Positions 14,016 to 22,570 of a DNA stretch of 27,944 bases are shown here, piece after piece. This stretch comes from Oscillibacter sp. (GTDB taxonomy: Bacteria; Bacillota; Clostridia; Oscillospirales; Oscillospiraceae): positions 1 to 27,944 of the forward strand of contig VSMY01000020.1 of the NCBI GenBank assembly GCA_009773995.1, read 5' to 3'. How positions within the stretch are numbered: position 1 is the first letter of the stretch; each line of letters begins with the position of its first letter. A model generated the notes under the pieces. It worked only from the letters and a program-made list of their open reading frames with translations, made no database searches and was not told where the DNA came from. Both the position numbers and the translations under genes were made by a program.

Positions 14016-17000
14016 TTAACCCCGTGTCACAGAATAGAACGCTTCAATCTCCGCCTGTTCCCGGTCCATGCCCCGCTCCTCGCACTGGGCCATGGCCCGG
14101 AGCATCCGGTCGTAATCCCTGGGCATGACCTTTTTGAAGCAGGGAACATAGGACTGGAAGGCCGCCAGAATCTTTTTCCCCCGCGGGGACCCGGTGGCGG
14201 CCACGTGCTCCTCGATAAGGGACCGGAGCTCCGCCATGTCGTGCTGCTCCGTCAGCTCCCCGGCCTGGACCTGCTCCTTGTTGAGCCGGAGATACAGGTC
14301 GTGCCTCTCATCCAGGACGTAGGCAACGCCCCCGCTCATGCCCGCGGCGAAATTCTTTCCCGTGGGCCCCAGGATGACCACCCGGCCCCCGGTCATGTAC
14401 TCGCAGCCGTGGTCTCCCACACCCTCCACCACGGCGGACGCGCCGGAGTTGCGCACACAGAACCGCTCCCCCGCCATTCCGTTGATGAAGGCCTTGCCGC
14501 CGGTGGCCCCGTAGAGGGCCACGTTTCCTACAATGATATTCTCTCCGGGCTTGAAGGCGCCGCCCGCCGGGGGATAGAGGATCAGCTTCCCGCCGGAGAG
14601 CCCCTTTCCCAGCCCGTCGTTGCAGTCGCCCTCCAGCTCCAGGGTCAAGCCGCTGGGGATGAAGGCCCCGAAGGACTGCCCGCCGCCGCCGCGGCAGGTG
14701 ACGACATAGCTGTCCTCCGGCAGGGCGTTTCCGCAGGTCCGGGTAATCTCGGAGCCAAACAGGGTGCCGAAGGCCCGGTCCGTGGAGCTGACCTTTACGT
14801 CCAGCCGCCCCGCTTTCTTCGTTTTCAGCGTCCCGCCCAGCTTCTTCAAAAGGACGCTCATGTCCGCCGTCCGCTCCAGGTGGAAATCATAGGCGGCGGC
14901 AGGGTCGAAGTGGGGCGCGTGGTCTCCATAGGGATTTTGCAGCAGCCCGCTCAAATCCAGGGTTTCCGCCCGGTGGGTCACCAGCTTCTCCCGGACCCGG
15001 AGGAGGTCGCAGCGGCCCACCAGCCCGTCCACCGTGCGGACGCCCAGGCGCGCCATGTACTCCCGCAGCTCCCGGGCCACGAAATACATGAAGTTCTCTA
15101 CGTATTCCGGCTTTCCGGCAAAGCGCTTCCGGAGCTCGGGGTCCTGGGTGGCGATGCCCGCCGGGCAGGTGTCCAGGTTGCAGGAGCGCATCATGCAGCA
15201 GCCCAGGGTCACCAGGGGCGCGGTGGCGAAGCCGAACTCCTCCGCCCCCAGCATGCAGGCGATGGCCACATCCCGGCCCGTCATCAGCTTGCCGTCGGCC
15301 TCGATGGCCACCTGATTCCGCAGGCCGTTCTGGATGAGGGTCTGGTGGGCCTCCGCCACGCCCAGCTCCCAGGGCAGCCCCGCCCCGTGGATGGAGCTCC
15401 GGGGGGCCGCGCCGGTGCCGCCGTCGTGGCCGGAGATGAGGACCACCTGGGCCCCGGCCTTGGCAACGCCGGCGGCGATGGTGCCCACCCCCGCCTCGCT
15501 GACCAGCTTGACGCTGATCCGGGCATAGCGGTTGGCGTTTTTCAGGTCGTAGATCAGCTGGGCCAGGTCCTCGATGGAATAGATGTCATGGTGCGGCGGT
15601 GGGGAAATCAGGGTCACGCCGGGGGTGGAGCACCGGGTCTTGGCGATCCAGGGGTAGACCTTCTTCCCCGGCAGGTGCCCGCCCTCGCCGGGCTTAGCCC
15701 CCTGGGCCATTTTGATTTGAATTTCGTCGGCGCTGACCAGGTACTCGCTGGTGACGCCGAAGCGGCCGGAGGCCACCTGCTTAATGGCGGAACGGCGCTC
15801 GCCGCCCAGCCGTTCCCGGGCCTCGCCCCCCTCGCCGGAGTTGGACTTGCCCCCGATGCGGTTCATGGCGACGGCCATGCACTCGTGGGCCTCCTGGGAG
15901 ATGGAGCCGTAGCTCATGGCCCCGGTCTTGAAGCGCTTGACAATGGACTCCACCGGCTCCACCTCGTCTATGGGAATTCCCCCGTCCGCCGGGAAGCGGA
16001 AGTCCAGCAGTCCCCGCAGAGTGTGGGGCTTCTCCGCGAAGTCCACCAGGGCGGAGTATTCCTTGAAGACCTCATAGTCTCCCTTCCGGGCCGCCTTTTG
16101 CAGCAGCAGGATGGTCCGGGGACTGTACATGTGGTCCTCTTTGTCCGGGCCGGAGCGGAGCTTGTGGGCGCCCATGGAATCCAGCGTGGGGTCAAAGCCC
16201 AGCCCCAGGGGGTCGAAGGCCTGATTATGGTTCCACTCCACGCCCTCGCCGATTTCCTGCAGTCCCACGCCGCCCACGCGGCTGACGGTGTTGGTGAAGT
16301 ACTGGTCCACCACCTCTTTGCAGATGCCCACGCACTCAAAGATCTGGGCCGACTGATAGGACTGGATGGTGGAGATGCCCATTTTCGAGGCAATTTTCAC
16401 AATGCCGTGAAGGACGGCGCCGTTGTAGTCGCTTACCGCCGCGCCGGGGTCCTTGTCCAGCATCCCCAGGGTCACCAGCTCCTCCACGCACTCCTGGGCA
16501 AGATAGGGGTTGATGGCCTGGGCGCCGTAGCCCAGGAGGGTGGCGAAGTGGTGCACGTCTCGGGGCTCGGCGCTCTCCAGCACCATGGACACGGCGGTCC
16601 GCTTCTTCGTGCGGACCAGGTGCTGCTCCAGGGTGCTCACCGCCAGCAGGGACGGAATGGCCACGTGGTTCTCATCCACGCCCCGGTCGGAGAGGATGAC
16701 GATGTTGGCCCCCTTCTTATAGGCCCGGTCCACGTTCACCACCAGCCGGTCCAGGGCGTTGGCCAGGGGAGAGCCTTTATAATAGAGCAGGGACACCGTC
16801 TCCACATGGAAGCCGGGGCGGTCCATGTAGCGGATCTTCATCAGGTCCACCGAGGTCAGGATGGGGTTTTGAATCTGGAGCACCGTGCAGTTGGAGGCTT
16901 TCTCCTCCAGCAGGTTCCCGCTGGGGCCCACGTAGACCGTGGTGTCGGTGACAATCTCCTCCCGGATGGCGTCGATGGGGGGATTGGTCACTTGGGCGAA

Positions 17001-18536
17001 GAGCTGCTTAAAGTAGTTGAACAGGGGCTGGTGCCGCTCGCTGAGCACCGCCAGCGGCGTGTCCACCCCCATGGCGGACGTGGGCTCCACGCCGTCCCGT
17101 GCCATGGGGAGGATGGCGTCCTTAATCTCCTCGTAGGTGTAGCCGAAGGCTTTGTACAGCCGGTCCCGGAGCTCCTGGGGATGGGTCTCCACCCGCTTGT
17201 TGGGGATGGGGAGGTCCCGGAGGTGGACCAGGCCCGCGTCCAGCCACTCGCCGTAGGGCCGGCGGGCGGCATAGCGGGCCTTCAGCTCTCCGTCGTCCAC
17301 CAGGCGGCCCTCCCGAAGGTCCGCCAGCAGCATCCGCCCCGGCTGGAGGCGGGATTTCTTTACAATGGACTCCGGAGCGATGTCCAGCACCCCCACCTCG
17401 GAGGAGAGGATCAGCTTCCCGCCGCCGGTGAGATACCACCGGCAGGGCCGAAGGCCGTTCCGGTCCAGCACGGCGCCCACGGTATCCCCGTCGGAGAAGA
17501 CGATGGCGGCGGGGCCGTCCCAGGGCTCCATCATGGTGGCGTAGTAGTGGTAAAAGTCCCGCTTCTCCCGGTCCATCCGCCGGTCCTGGGCCCAGGGCTC
17601 CGGGATGCACAGCATCACCGCCTGGGGCAGCTCCATGCCGTTCATCATCAGAAATTCCAGGGTGTTGTCCAGCATGGAGGAATCGGAGCCGCTCTGATCC
17701 ACCACCGGCAGAATTTTGTCCATATCCTCGTCCATGACGGGAGAGGAGATGGTCTCCTCCCGGGCCAGCATCCGGTCGGCGTTGCCCCGGATGGTGTTGA
17801 TTTCCCCGTTGTGGAGGATGTAGCGGTTCGGATGGGCCCGCTCCCAGGAGGGGGTGGTGTTGGTGGAAAACCGGGAGTGGACCAGGGCGATGGCGCTCTC
17901 GCAGTCCGGGTCCTCAAGGTCGGCGTAGAACTGCCGGAGCTGGCCCACCAGGAACATGCCCTTATAGACGATGGTCCGGCTGGAGAAGGAGGGGATGTAG
18001 GTGTTGACGTTGGACTGCTCGAAGACCCGGCGGGCCACGTACAGCTTCCGGTCAAAGTCCAGCCCCTGGGGACAGTCCGCCGGACGCCGCACGAAGCACT
18101 GGCTGATGCAGGGCATGCAGGACCGGGCCTTCTCCCCCAGCACCTCGGGGCGGACGGGCACGTCCCGCCAGCCCAGGAACTCCATGCCCTCCTTGGCCAC
18201 GATGATCTCCAGCATCTTTTTTGCCTGGGCCCGTTTCAGGTGGTCCATGGGGAAAAAGAACATCCCCACGCCGTAATCCCGCTCGCTCCCCAGGGCGATT
18301 CCAAGGTCCCCGGCGGCTTTTGCCAGCAGTTTGTGGGGCACCTGAAGCAGCAAACCCACGCCGTCGCCGGTCTCCCCGGCGGCGTCCTTTCCGGCGCGGT
18401 GCTCCAGCTTTTCTACGATTTTCAGGGCGCTGTCCACCGTCTCGTGGGACTTCCGTCCCTTGATATCCACGACCGCGCCGATGCCGCAGGCGTCGTGCTC
18501 AAAACGGGGGCTGTATAGTGGCAAGGCAAATGACAT
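14016..18536 (-). CDS. gltB: Glutamate synthase large subunit
   Basis: This 1506-aa protein converts glutamine and 2-oxoglutarate to two glutamates. The N-terminal class II amidotransferase begins after a short propeptide, with nucleophile C17 in FEHDACGIGAVVDIKGR. The central domain and FMN barrel follow, with the synthase landmark GAMSYGSISQEAHECMAVAM near residue 880. The [3Fe-4S] cysteines are near 1110-1125 (GCCMMRSCNLDTCPAGIATQ). A C-terminal GXGXG beta-helix has GGRVVILGPTGKNFAAGMSGG near 1400. ATG 18536 is chosen: CGGAG lies upstream and the catalytic cysteine is at the usual depth. In-frame ATGs at 18620 and 18611 overlap the -10 box and the predicted transcription start. It forms an operon with gltD and has a strong sigma-A promoter and leader hairpin. 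Confidence 0.97.
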   Translation of the reverse strand: MSFALPLYSPRFEHDACGIGAVVDIKGRKSHETVDSALKIVEKLEHRAGKDAAGETGDGVGLLLQVPHKLLAKAAGDLGIALGSERDYGVGMFFFPMDHLKRAQAKKMLEIIVAKEGMEFLGWRDVPVRPEVLGEKARSCMPCISQCFVRRPADCPQGLDFDRKLYVARRVFEQSNVNTYIPSFSSRTIVYKGMFLVGQLRQFYADLEDPDCESAIALVHSRFSTNTTPSWERAHPNRYILHNGEINTIRGNADRMLAREETISSPVMDEDMDKILPVVDQSGSDSSMLDNTLEFLMMNGMELPQAVMLCIPEPWAQDRRMDREKRDFYHYYATMMEPWDGPAAIVFSDGDTVGAVLDRNGLRPCRWYLTGGGKLILSSEVGVLDIAPESIVKKSRLQPGRMLLADLREGRLVDDGELKARYAARRPYGEWLDAGLVHLRDLPIPNKRVETHPQELRDRLYKAFGYTYEEIKDAILPMARDGVEPTSAMGVDTPLAVLSERHQPLFNYFKQLFAQVTNPPIDAIREEIVTDTTVYVGPSGNLLEEKASNCTVLQIQNPILTSVDLMKIRYMDRPGFHVETVSLLYYKGSPLANALDRLVVNVDRAYKKGANIVILSDRGVDENHVAIPSLLAVSTLEQHLVRTKKRTAVSMVLESAEPRDVHHFATLLGYGAQAINPYLAQECVEELVTLGMLDKDPGAAVSDYNGAVLHGIVKIASKMGISTIQSYQSAQIFECVGICKEVVDQYFTNTVSRVGGVGLQEIGEGVEWNHNQAFDPLGLGFDPTLDSMGAHKLRSGPDKEDHMYSPRTILLLQKAARKGDYEVFKEYSALVDFAEKPHTLRGLLDFRFPADGGIPIDEVEPVESIVKRFKTGAMSYGSISQEAHECMAVAMNRIGGKSNSGEGGEARERLGGERRSAIKQVASGRFGVTSEYLVSADEIQIKMAQGAKPGEGGHLPGKKVYPWIAKTRCSTPGVTLISPPPHHDIYSIEDLAQLIYDLKNANRYARISVKLVSEAGVGTIAAGVAKAGAQVVLISGHDGGTGAAPRSSIHGAGLPWELGVAEAHQTLIQNGLRNQVAIEADGKLMTGRDVAIACMLGAEEFGFATAPLVTLGCCMMRSCNLDTCPAGIATQDPELRKRFAGKPEYVENFMYFVARELREYMARLGVRTVDGLVGRCDLLRVREKLVTHRAETLDLSGLLQNPYGDHAPHFDPAAAYDFHLERTADMSVLLKKLGGTLKTKKAGRLDVKVSSTDRAFGTLFGSEITRTCGNALPEDSYVVTCRGGGGQSFGAFIPSGLTLELEGDCNDGLGKGLSGGKLILYPPAGGAFKPGENIIVGNVALYGATGGKAFINGMAGERFCVRNSGASAVVEGVGDHGCEYMTGGRVVILGPTGKNFAAGMSGGVAYVLDERHDLYLRLNKEQVQAGELTEQHDMAELRSLIEEHVAATGSPRGKKILAAFQSYVPCFKKVMPRDYDRMLRAMAQCEERGMDREQAEIEAFYSVTRG

Positions 18537-18564
18537 AAAAAACACTCCGTTCGCTGGTTGAATG

Positions 18565-18606
18565 AAAAAAGAGCGGCAGGACCCCGCTGGGAGGCCCCGC
18601 AGCTCT
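18565..18606 (-). terminator. Terminator-like hairpin in the gltB leader (possible attenuator or 5' stabiliser)
   Basis: On the minus strand AGAGC (18606-18602) pairs with GCTCT (18574-18570). After one mismatch a further 10 pairs including wobbles form, around a CCAGC loop. Six T follow at 18570-18565. Structure and tail match an intrinsic terminator. It begins about 5 bases after the predicted transcription start and precedes the gltB start by about 30 bases. Confidence 0.65.
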
Positions 18607-18618
18607 CTCATGGCCTTC

Positions 18619-18648
18619 ATTATACGAGCAAAAAGAAACGGTTGTCAA
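18619..18648 (-). promoter_or_regulatory. Sigma-A promoter of gltBD
   Basis: Perfect hexamers on the minus strand: TTGACA (18648-18643) and TATAAT (18624-18619), with an 18-bp spacer. The predicted start is A18611 or nearby. This is the strongest vegetative promoter seen in the window. Confidence 0.9.
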
Positions 18649-18805
18649 CGTTTTTGCCGGGAAAAACCGGTCTATCCCCCTGATTTCAGTAACTGCGCCA
18701 AAACATCGGTTTTCCTGGAAGCTCTCTTTGTGCATTTCTGTACAGCGGACAAATGTATTTTGCATGCGTACAGGCGGCGTCATGGGATTTGCGCCGCCCG
18801 CAAGA
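18649..18805. other. Intergenic region upstream of gltB
   Basis: No coding frame or recognised RNA is supported here. The only structure noted is a perfect 7-bp inverted repeat GGCGGCG (18773-18779) / CGCCGCC (18792-18798) without a T-run, just beyond the terminator of the 137-aa protein gene. Base composition is AT-richer than the genes. It may hold regulatory sites for gltBD, but none was identified. Confidence 0.4.
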
Positions 18806-18845
18806 ACAAACGCCCGGCCGGTCCGCACCCAGCCAGGCGTTTTTC
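18806..18845 (-). terminator. Intrinsic terminator of the 137-aa protein gene
   Basis: AAACGCC (18808-18814) and GGCGTTT (18836-18842) are perfectly complementary and the stem extends inward by about seven more pairs including wobbles. On the minus strand a TTTGTT tail follows; on the plus strand TTTTT follows, so it may work both ways. Confidence 0.72.
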
Positions 18846-18873
18846 GTTCGGGTCCGGTCCAAGAAGGCCGGTC

Positions 18874-19287
18874 CTATTCGTCCAGGTCAATGGAAATGTG
18901 CTCCGTCCCGTGCTCGTCGAACTCGTCCAGGTACGTGTCGATTCGCTCCATCAGGGCCCCGTAGTTTTCCCGGGTCAGGGGTTCGCCGTCCAGGTCCCGC
19001 AGGGCCAGCTCCTCGGCGAGAATCTCGTAGAAGACCACGTCCTCATAATTTTCAATGGCCTCGTGGATACCGCCGCCCGCGAAGGCACGGGAGGGAATCA
19101 GCTCCCCCTGGTACAGCTCCACCAGCTTCCCCATGCCGTGGCGGAGGCAGTGGGAAAAAATCTGACTCTCCACCTGGTCGTACTCTTTGATACGGTCGTC
19201 CTCCCGGGTGGAATTGAGGACCCAATTGCCTATGTAGACCAGGTCCAGCAGGTAACGGTATTGCCGTTCCGTCAACTCGATTTTCAT
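18874..19287 (-). CDS. Uncharacterised acidic 137-aa protein
   Basis: I do not recognise this family. The protein is soluble and predicted largely helical (LTERQYRYLLDLVYIGNWVLNS, IHEAIENYEDVVFYEILAEELAL), with an acidic C-terminus rich in Asp and Glu ending HISIDLDE. It has no signal peptide or membrane segment. ATG 19287 is chosen because GAGGAGGGG lies eight bases upstream; the frame is open 15 codons further without a better site. The gene has its own extended -10 promoter and terminator, so it is a single-gene unit, divergent from murI. Real coding status is supported by these signals and by coherent amphipathic helices; no function is proposed. Confidence 0.75.
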   Translation of the reverse strand: MKIELTERQYRYLLDLVYIGNWVLNSTREDDRIKEYDQVESQIFSHCLRHGMGKLVELYQGELIPSRAFAGGGIHEAIENYEDVVFYEILAEELALRDLDGEPLTRENYGALMERIDTYLDEFDEHGTEHISIDLDE

Positions 19288-19340
19288 GAACAGGCCCCTC
19301 CTCACAGCGCCGGCGGCGGTTGATTTCAGCATACGGCATG

Positions 19341-19349
19341 ATTATAACA
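19341..19349 (-). promoter_or_regulatory. Extended -10 promoter for the 137-aa protein gene
   Basis: The minus strand reads TGTTATAAT, an extended -10 (TGnTATAAT) with a perfect TATAAT at 19346-19341. No clear -35 is visible. The start would be near 19334, about 47 bases before ATG 19287. Confidence 0.6.
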
Positions 19350-19403
19350 GACTCTTCAGAAAAATTCCACATAAAAAAGAGGGCAGAAAGACTAAAATCT
19401 GTC

Positions 19404-19432
19404 TTGCGGCAAAGGGCGTCTCATAGTATAAT
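19404..19432 (+). promoter_or_regulatory. Sigma-A promoter of the murI operon
   Basis: TATAAT at 19427-19432 is preceded, with a 17-bp spacer, by a weak -35 TTGCGG at 19404-19409. The predicted start near 19439 gives a leader of about 58 bases ending in GAGAGGAGG before ATG 19497. It is back to back with the promoter at 19341-19349. Confidence 0.65.
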
Positions 19433-19496
19433 ACATAACTCAGAGCGACTTGTGACAGGGGGCCCCTTCCGTCCCCCGGCGAGAGGAGGAAAAACC

Positions 19497-20312
19497 ATGG
19501 ATACACGGCCCATCGGCGTGTTCGACTCCGGCCTGGGGGGATTGACTGCGGTGCAGGCCCTGCGGCGCATCCTCCCCGAGGAGGACCTGATCTACTTCGG
19601 CGACACCGCCCGATTGCCCTACGGCAGCCGGTCTCGGGAGACCATTTTGAGATACGCCCGGCAGGATCTGCGTTTCCTCCGGTCCTTTGACCTCAAGGCG
19701 GTGCTCATCGCCTGCGGCACCGTCTCCACCACCTCCCTGGATGTGCTCCAGGCGGAGAACGAGCTGCCCATCGTCGGCGTGGTGGAGCCCACCTGCCGCC
19801 GGGCGCTTGCCGTGACGAAAAACCGCCGGGTAGGCATGATCGCCACCCTGGCCTCCGTCCGCTCCGGGGCCTACGAGGCGGCGCTTCGGCGGCTGGACCC
19901 GGACGTGGAGGTTTTCTGCCAGCCCTGCCCGCTGTTCGTGCCCCTGGTGGAAAACGGCCGGTTCCGGACCGGGGACGTGGTCATCGAAACCGTGGCCCGG
20001 GAGTACTTAGCCCCGCTGCTGGAGTGGGGGATGGACGCCCTGATTCTGGGCTGCACCCACTACCCGCTGCTGGAGGAGGTCCTCGCCGCCGTCTGCGGCC
20101 CAGGGGTGGCCCTGGTCTCCGCCGGGGAGGAGTCCGCTTTTGAGCTCAAACGCCTCCTCACGGCCCAGGGACTCCGGGCCCCTTCGGAAAACCGGGGCGA
20201 GGCGGAATTTTACGTCAGCGACCGCTCGGAGGATTTCGAGGGCGCGGCCTCCCTGTTTTTGCAGGAGGACATCCATCACATGGCACGGAGGATCGACATT
20301 GACCAATATTGA
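19497..20312 (+). CDS. murI: Glutamate racemase
   Basis: This 271-aa enzyme interconverts L- and D-glutamate to supply D-Glu for peptidoglycan. It shows VFDSGLGGL (D10), YFGDTARLPYG, the first catalytic cysteine C73 in IACGTVSTT and the second C186 in LGCTHYPLL. These are the two-base Cys pair and substrate-loop motifs of the family. One oddity is that the usual C-N-T around the first cysteine is C-G-T here. ATG 19497 follows GAGAGGAGG; the frame is open to 19320, but that part overlaps the promoter. The stop lies inside the next gene's start region (14-bp overlap), so it begins a likely operon with the DUF1934 gene, argS, azlC and azlD. Confidence 0.93.
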   Translation: MDTRPIGVFDSGLGGLTAVQALRRILPEEDLIYFGDTARLPYGSRSRETILRYARQDLRFLRSFDLKAVLIACGTVSTTSLDVLQAENELPIVGVVEPTCRRALAVTKNRRVGMIATLASVRSGAYEAALRRLDPDVEVFCQPCPLFVPLVENGRFRTGDVVIETVAREYLAPLLEWGMDALILGCTHYPLLEEVLAAVCGPGVALVSAGEESAFELKRLLTAQGLRAPSENRGEAEFYVSDRSEDFEGAASLFLQEDIHHMARRIDIDQY

Positions 20313-20784
20313 TAGGATTGATAGGAACCGGGCGGGGCTTCCCGTCCTGCTGACCATCCGGTCGGAGCAGCATTTCGAGGACATGGAGCCCGACAGCATC
20401 GAACTGGTGACCGAGGGCTCCCTGACCCCCACCGGAGAGGGGGGGCTCATCCTCTCCTATCAGGAGAGCGAGCTCACCGGGCTGGAGGGCACCACCACCA
20501 GCTTCGAGGTCCGGGGCCCCCAGGTAATTCTGAGCCGGACGGGGAGCGTGAACTCCCAGATGGTCTTTGAGGAGGGAAAACAGCACACCTCCCTGTACGA
20601 GACCCCCTTCGGCGAGCTGGCCATCGACATCCAGACCAGCCGCCTGCGCCACAGCCTGACGGAGCGGGGCGGACTGCTGGACCTGCGGTACTCCATTTCC
20701 GTGGACCACTCCGCCACCGGGCGGAACGCCTTTAAGATTCGCGTGAGGAGAAAGCATGAGGCCCGGCAAAACGGGCAATCCTGA
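20299..20784 (+). CDS. DUF1934 (YwiB-like) beta-barrel protein
   Basis: This 161-aa protein matches DUF1934: it opens PVLLTIRSEQHFEDMEPDSI and consists of short beta strands (SFEVRGPQVILSRTGSVNSQ, YETPFGELAIDIQTSRL, DLRYSISVDHSATGRNAFKIRV), suggesting a calycin-like barrel. The molecular function is not established. It probably begins at TTG 20299: GGAGG at 20287-20291 is seven bases upstream, and no ATG or GTG lies between there and the conserved domain. The ATG at 20140 in this frame is buried in murI. It overlaps murI by 14 bp and precedes argS, a recurrent Firmicutes arrangement. Confidence 0.85.
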   Translation: MTNIDRIDRNRAGLPVLLTIRSEQHFEDMEPDSIELVTEGSLTPTGEGGLILSYQESELTGLEGTTTSFEVRGPQVILSRTGSVNSQMVFEEGKQHTSLYETPFGELAIDIQTSRLRHSLTERGGLLDLRYSISVDHSATGRNAFKIRVRRKHEARQNGQS

Positions 20785-20818
20785 TACAAAAGACGCCGGA
20801 AAGAAAGAAGGTTTATCC

Positions 20819-22564
20819 ATGACGAACATGATGCAAAACGCCAAGGACCAGGCCGCGGCCCTGGCCATGGCCGCCTACCGCGCCGCCGCCGGGGACGGGT
20901 CCCTGCCCCAGGCGGAGGTCCCCGCCGCCCCGGTGGAGGTCCCCCGGGACGCCGCCAACGGCGACTTCACCACCACCTTCGCCCTGGCGGCCTCCAAGTC
21001 CCTGCGCCGGCCCCCACGGGCCATCGCCCAGGCCCTGCTGGACCACATGGATCTGGAGGGGAGCTATTTCGCCTCCGCCGAAATCGCCGGGCCGGGCTTT
21101 TTGAATTTCCGGCTGGGCGGTCAGTGGTACGAGGAGGTCTGCGCCGCCGTGGAGCGGGAGGGGGCGGACTACGGCCGCTCCGACAGCCTCAAGGGCCAAA
21201 AAATTATGGTGGAATTCGTCTCCGCCAACCCCACCGGCCCCATGCACATGGGCAACGCCCGGGGCGGCGTGCTGGGGGACACCCTGGCCTCCGTGCTCTC
21301 CGCCTGCGGGGCGGAGGTCAGCCGGGAGTTCTACGTCAACGACGCGGGGCACCAGATTGACAAGTTCGCCCGGTCCATTTACGCCCGCTGCATGCAGCTG
21401 ACCTATGGGGAGGACAGCTATGCCTTCCCGGAAGACGGCTACCAGGGCGACGACATCCGGGAGCTGGCCAGGGGCTTCCTGGCCAAGACGGAGGACTTCC
21501 CCGGCACGACCCGGGAGGAGTTTTGGATGGCCGACATGGCGGAGTACGGCCTGAGCGTCAACCTTCCCAAAATGAAAGAGGACCTCCGGCGCTATAAAAT
21601 TGAATACGACACCTGGTTTTACGAGTCCAACCTCCACAACAGCGGCGCGGTTGCGGAGACGGCGGAGCTTTTGACCAAGGCGGGATGGACCTATGAGAAG
21701 GACGGGGCGCTGTGGCTGAAGACCGCCCAAATCATGCGGGAGAACCTCCTCAAGGCCGGGAAGAAGGAAACGGACATTGAGAAGCTGGAATTGAAGGACG
21801 ACGTGCTCCGCCGGGCCAACGGCTTTTACACCTACTTCGCCGCCGACATCGCCTATCACCGCAACAAGTTTGAGACCCGGGGCTTCGACCGGGTGATCAA
21901 CATCTGGGGCGCGGACCACCACGGCCACGTGGCCCGTCTGAAGGGGGCTCTGGACGTCCTGGGCCTGGACGGCAGCGGAAAGCTGGACATCGTGCTGATG
22001 CAGCTGGTCAAGCTCCTCCGGGACGGGGAGCTGGTGAAGATGAGCAAGCGCACCGGCAAGGCCATTTCCCTCTCGGACCTGCTGGACGAGGTGCCCGTGG
22101 ACGCGGCCCGGTGGTTCTTCAACGCCAAGCCGGACACCCAGATGGACTTTGACTTAGGGCTCGCCGTCCGGGAAGACTCCGAGAACCCCATCTACTACGT
22201 GGAATACGCCCACGCCCGCATCTGCTCTCTGGTGGAAAAGCTGGCGGGGGAGGGCCTGACGGTTCCCGCTCCCGGCGAGGCGGACCTGAGCCTTCTGACG
22301 GCGGAGGCGGAGGCGGTCCTCATCAAACAGCTGGCCGCCTGGCCGGACGCCATCCGGGCCGCGGCGAAGAACTACGACCCCTCCCACGTGAACCGCTACC
22401 TGATGGAGCTGGCGGGCTGCTTCCACCGCTTCTACACCGCCTGCCACATCCGGGAGGAGTCCCCCGCCCTGGCCGCCGCCCGCCTCCGGCTGGCGGACGA
22501 CGCCCGAATCGTACTGAAAAACGGACTGGCCCTCATCGGCGTGGACGCGCCGGAGCATATGTAA
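20819..22564 (+). CDS. argS: Arginyl-tRNA synthetase
   Basis: This 581-aa class I synthetase charges tRNA-Arg. The N-terminal additional domain is at about 1-110 (DFTTTFALAASKSLRRPPRAIA). The HIGH-equivalent HMGN (143-146) is in SANPTGPMHMGNARGGVLGD. The KMSKS-equivalent KMSKR (407-411) is in VKMSKRTGKAISLSDLLDEV. The DALR anticodon domain at the C-terminus contains YAHARICSL and ends LALIGVDAPEHM, as in the family. Two starts compete. ATG 20819 fits the family N-terminus and has AAGAAGG upstream. ATG 20756 has a good GAGGAG but adds 21 low-complexity residues, so 20819 is preferred. AzlC begins 6 bp after the stop. Confidence 0.95.
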   Translation: MTNMMQNAKDQAAALAMAAYRAAAGDGSLPQAEVPAAPVEVPRDAANGDFTTTFALAASKSLRRPPRAIAQALLDHMDLEGSYFASAEIAGPGFLNFRLGGQWYEEVCAAVEREGADYGRSDSLKGQKIMVEFVSANPTGPMHMGNARGGVLGDTLASVLSACGAEVSREFYVNDAGHQIDKFARSIYARCMQLTYGEDSYAFPEDGYQGDDIRELARGFLAKTEDFPGTTREEFWMADMAEYGLSVNLPKMKEDLRRYKIEYDTWFYESNLHNSGAVAETAELLTKAGWTYEKDGALWLKTAQIMRENLLKAGKKETDIEKLELKDDVLRRANGFYTYFAADIAYHRNKFETRGFDRVINIWGADHHGHVARLKGALDVLGLDGSGKLDIVLMQLVKLLRDGELVKMSKRTGKAISLSDLLDEVPVDAARWFFNAKPDTQMDFDLGLAVREDSENPIYYVEYAHARICSLVEKLAGEGLTVPAPGEADLSLLTAEAEAVLIKQLAAWPDAIRAAAKNYDPSHVNRYLMELAGCFHRFYTACHIREESPALAAARLRLADDARIVLKNGLALIGVDAPEHM

Positions 22565-22570
22565 ACGGCC

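Noticed and set aside
13989..18518. Open frame of 1509 codons on the plus strand opposite gltB
   Set aside because: It is the exact antisense of a clear gltB and gltD start region, has His/Gly/Val-rich composition typical of GC-rich shadows, and shows no domains or ribosome binding site.
18537..18620. Upstream starts for gltB at 18620 or 18611
   Set aside because: The first lies at the end of the -10 box and the second at the predicted transcription start. The extension has no homology to the GltB propeptide, and CGGAG supports 18536.
18773..18798. Inverted repeat GGCGGCG/CGCCGCC as a second terminator
   Set aside because: No T-run on either strand and a 12-base loop; listed only as a structure in the intergenic region.
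20756..20818. Earlier argS start at ATG 20756
   Set aside because: It has a good GAGGAG but adds 21 low-complexity residues not expected in ArgS and overlaps the previous gene; kept as a less likely alternative.
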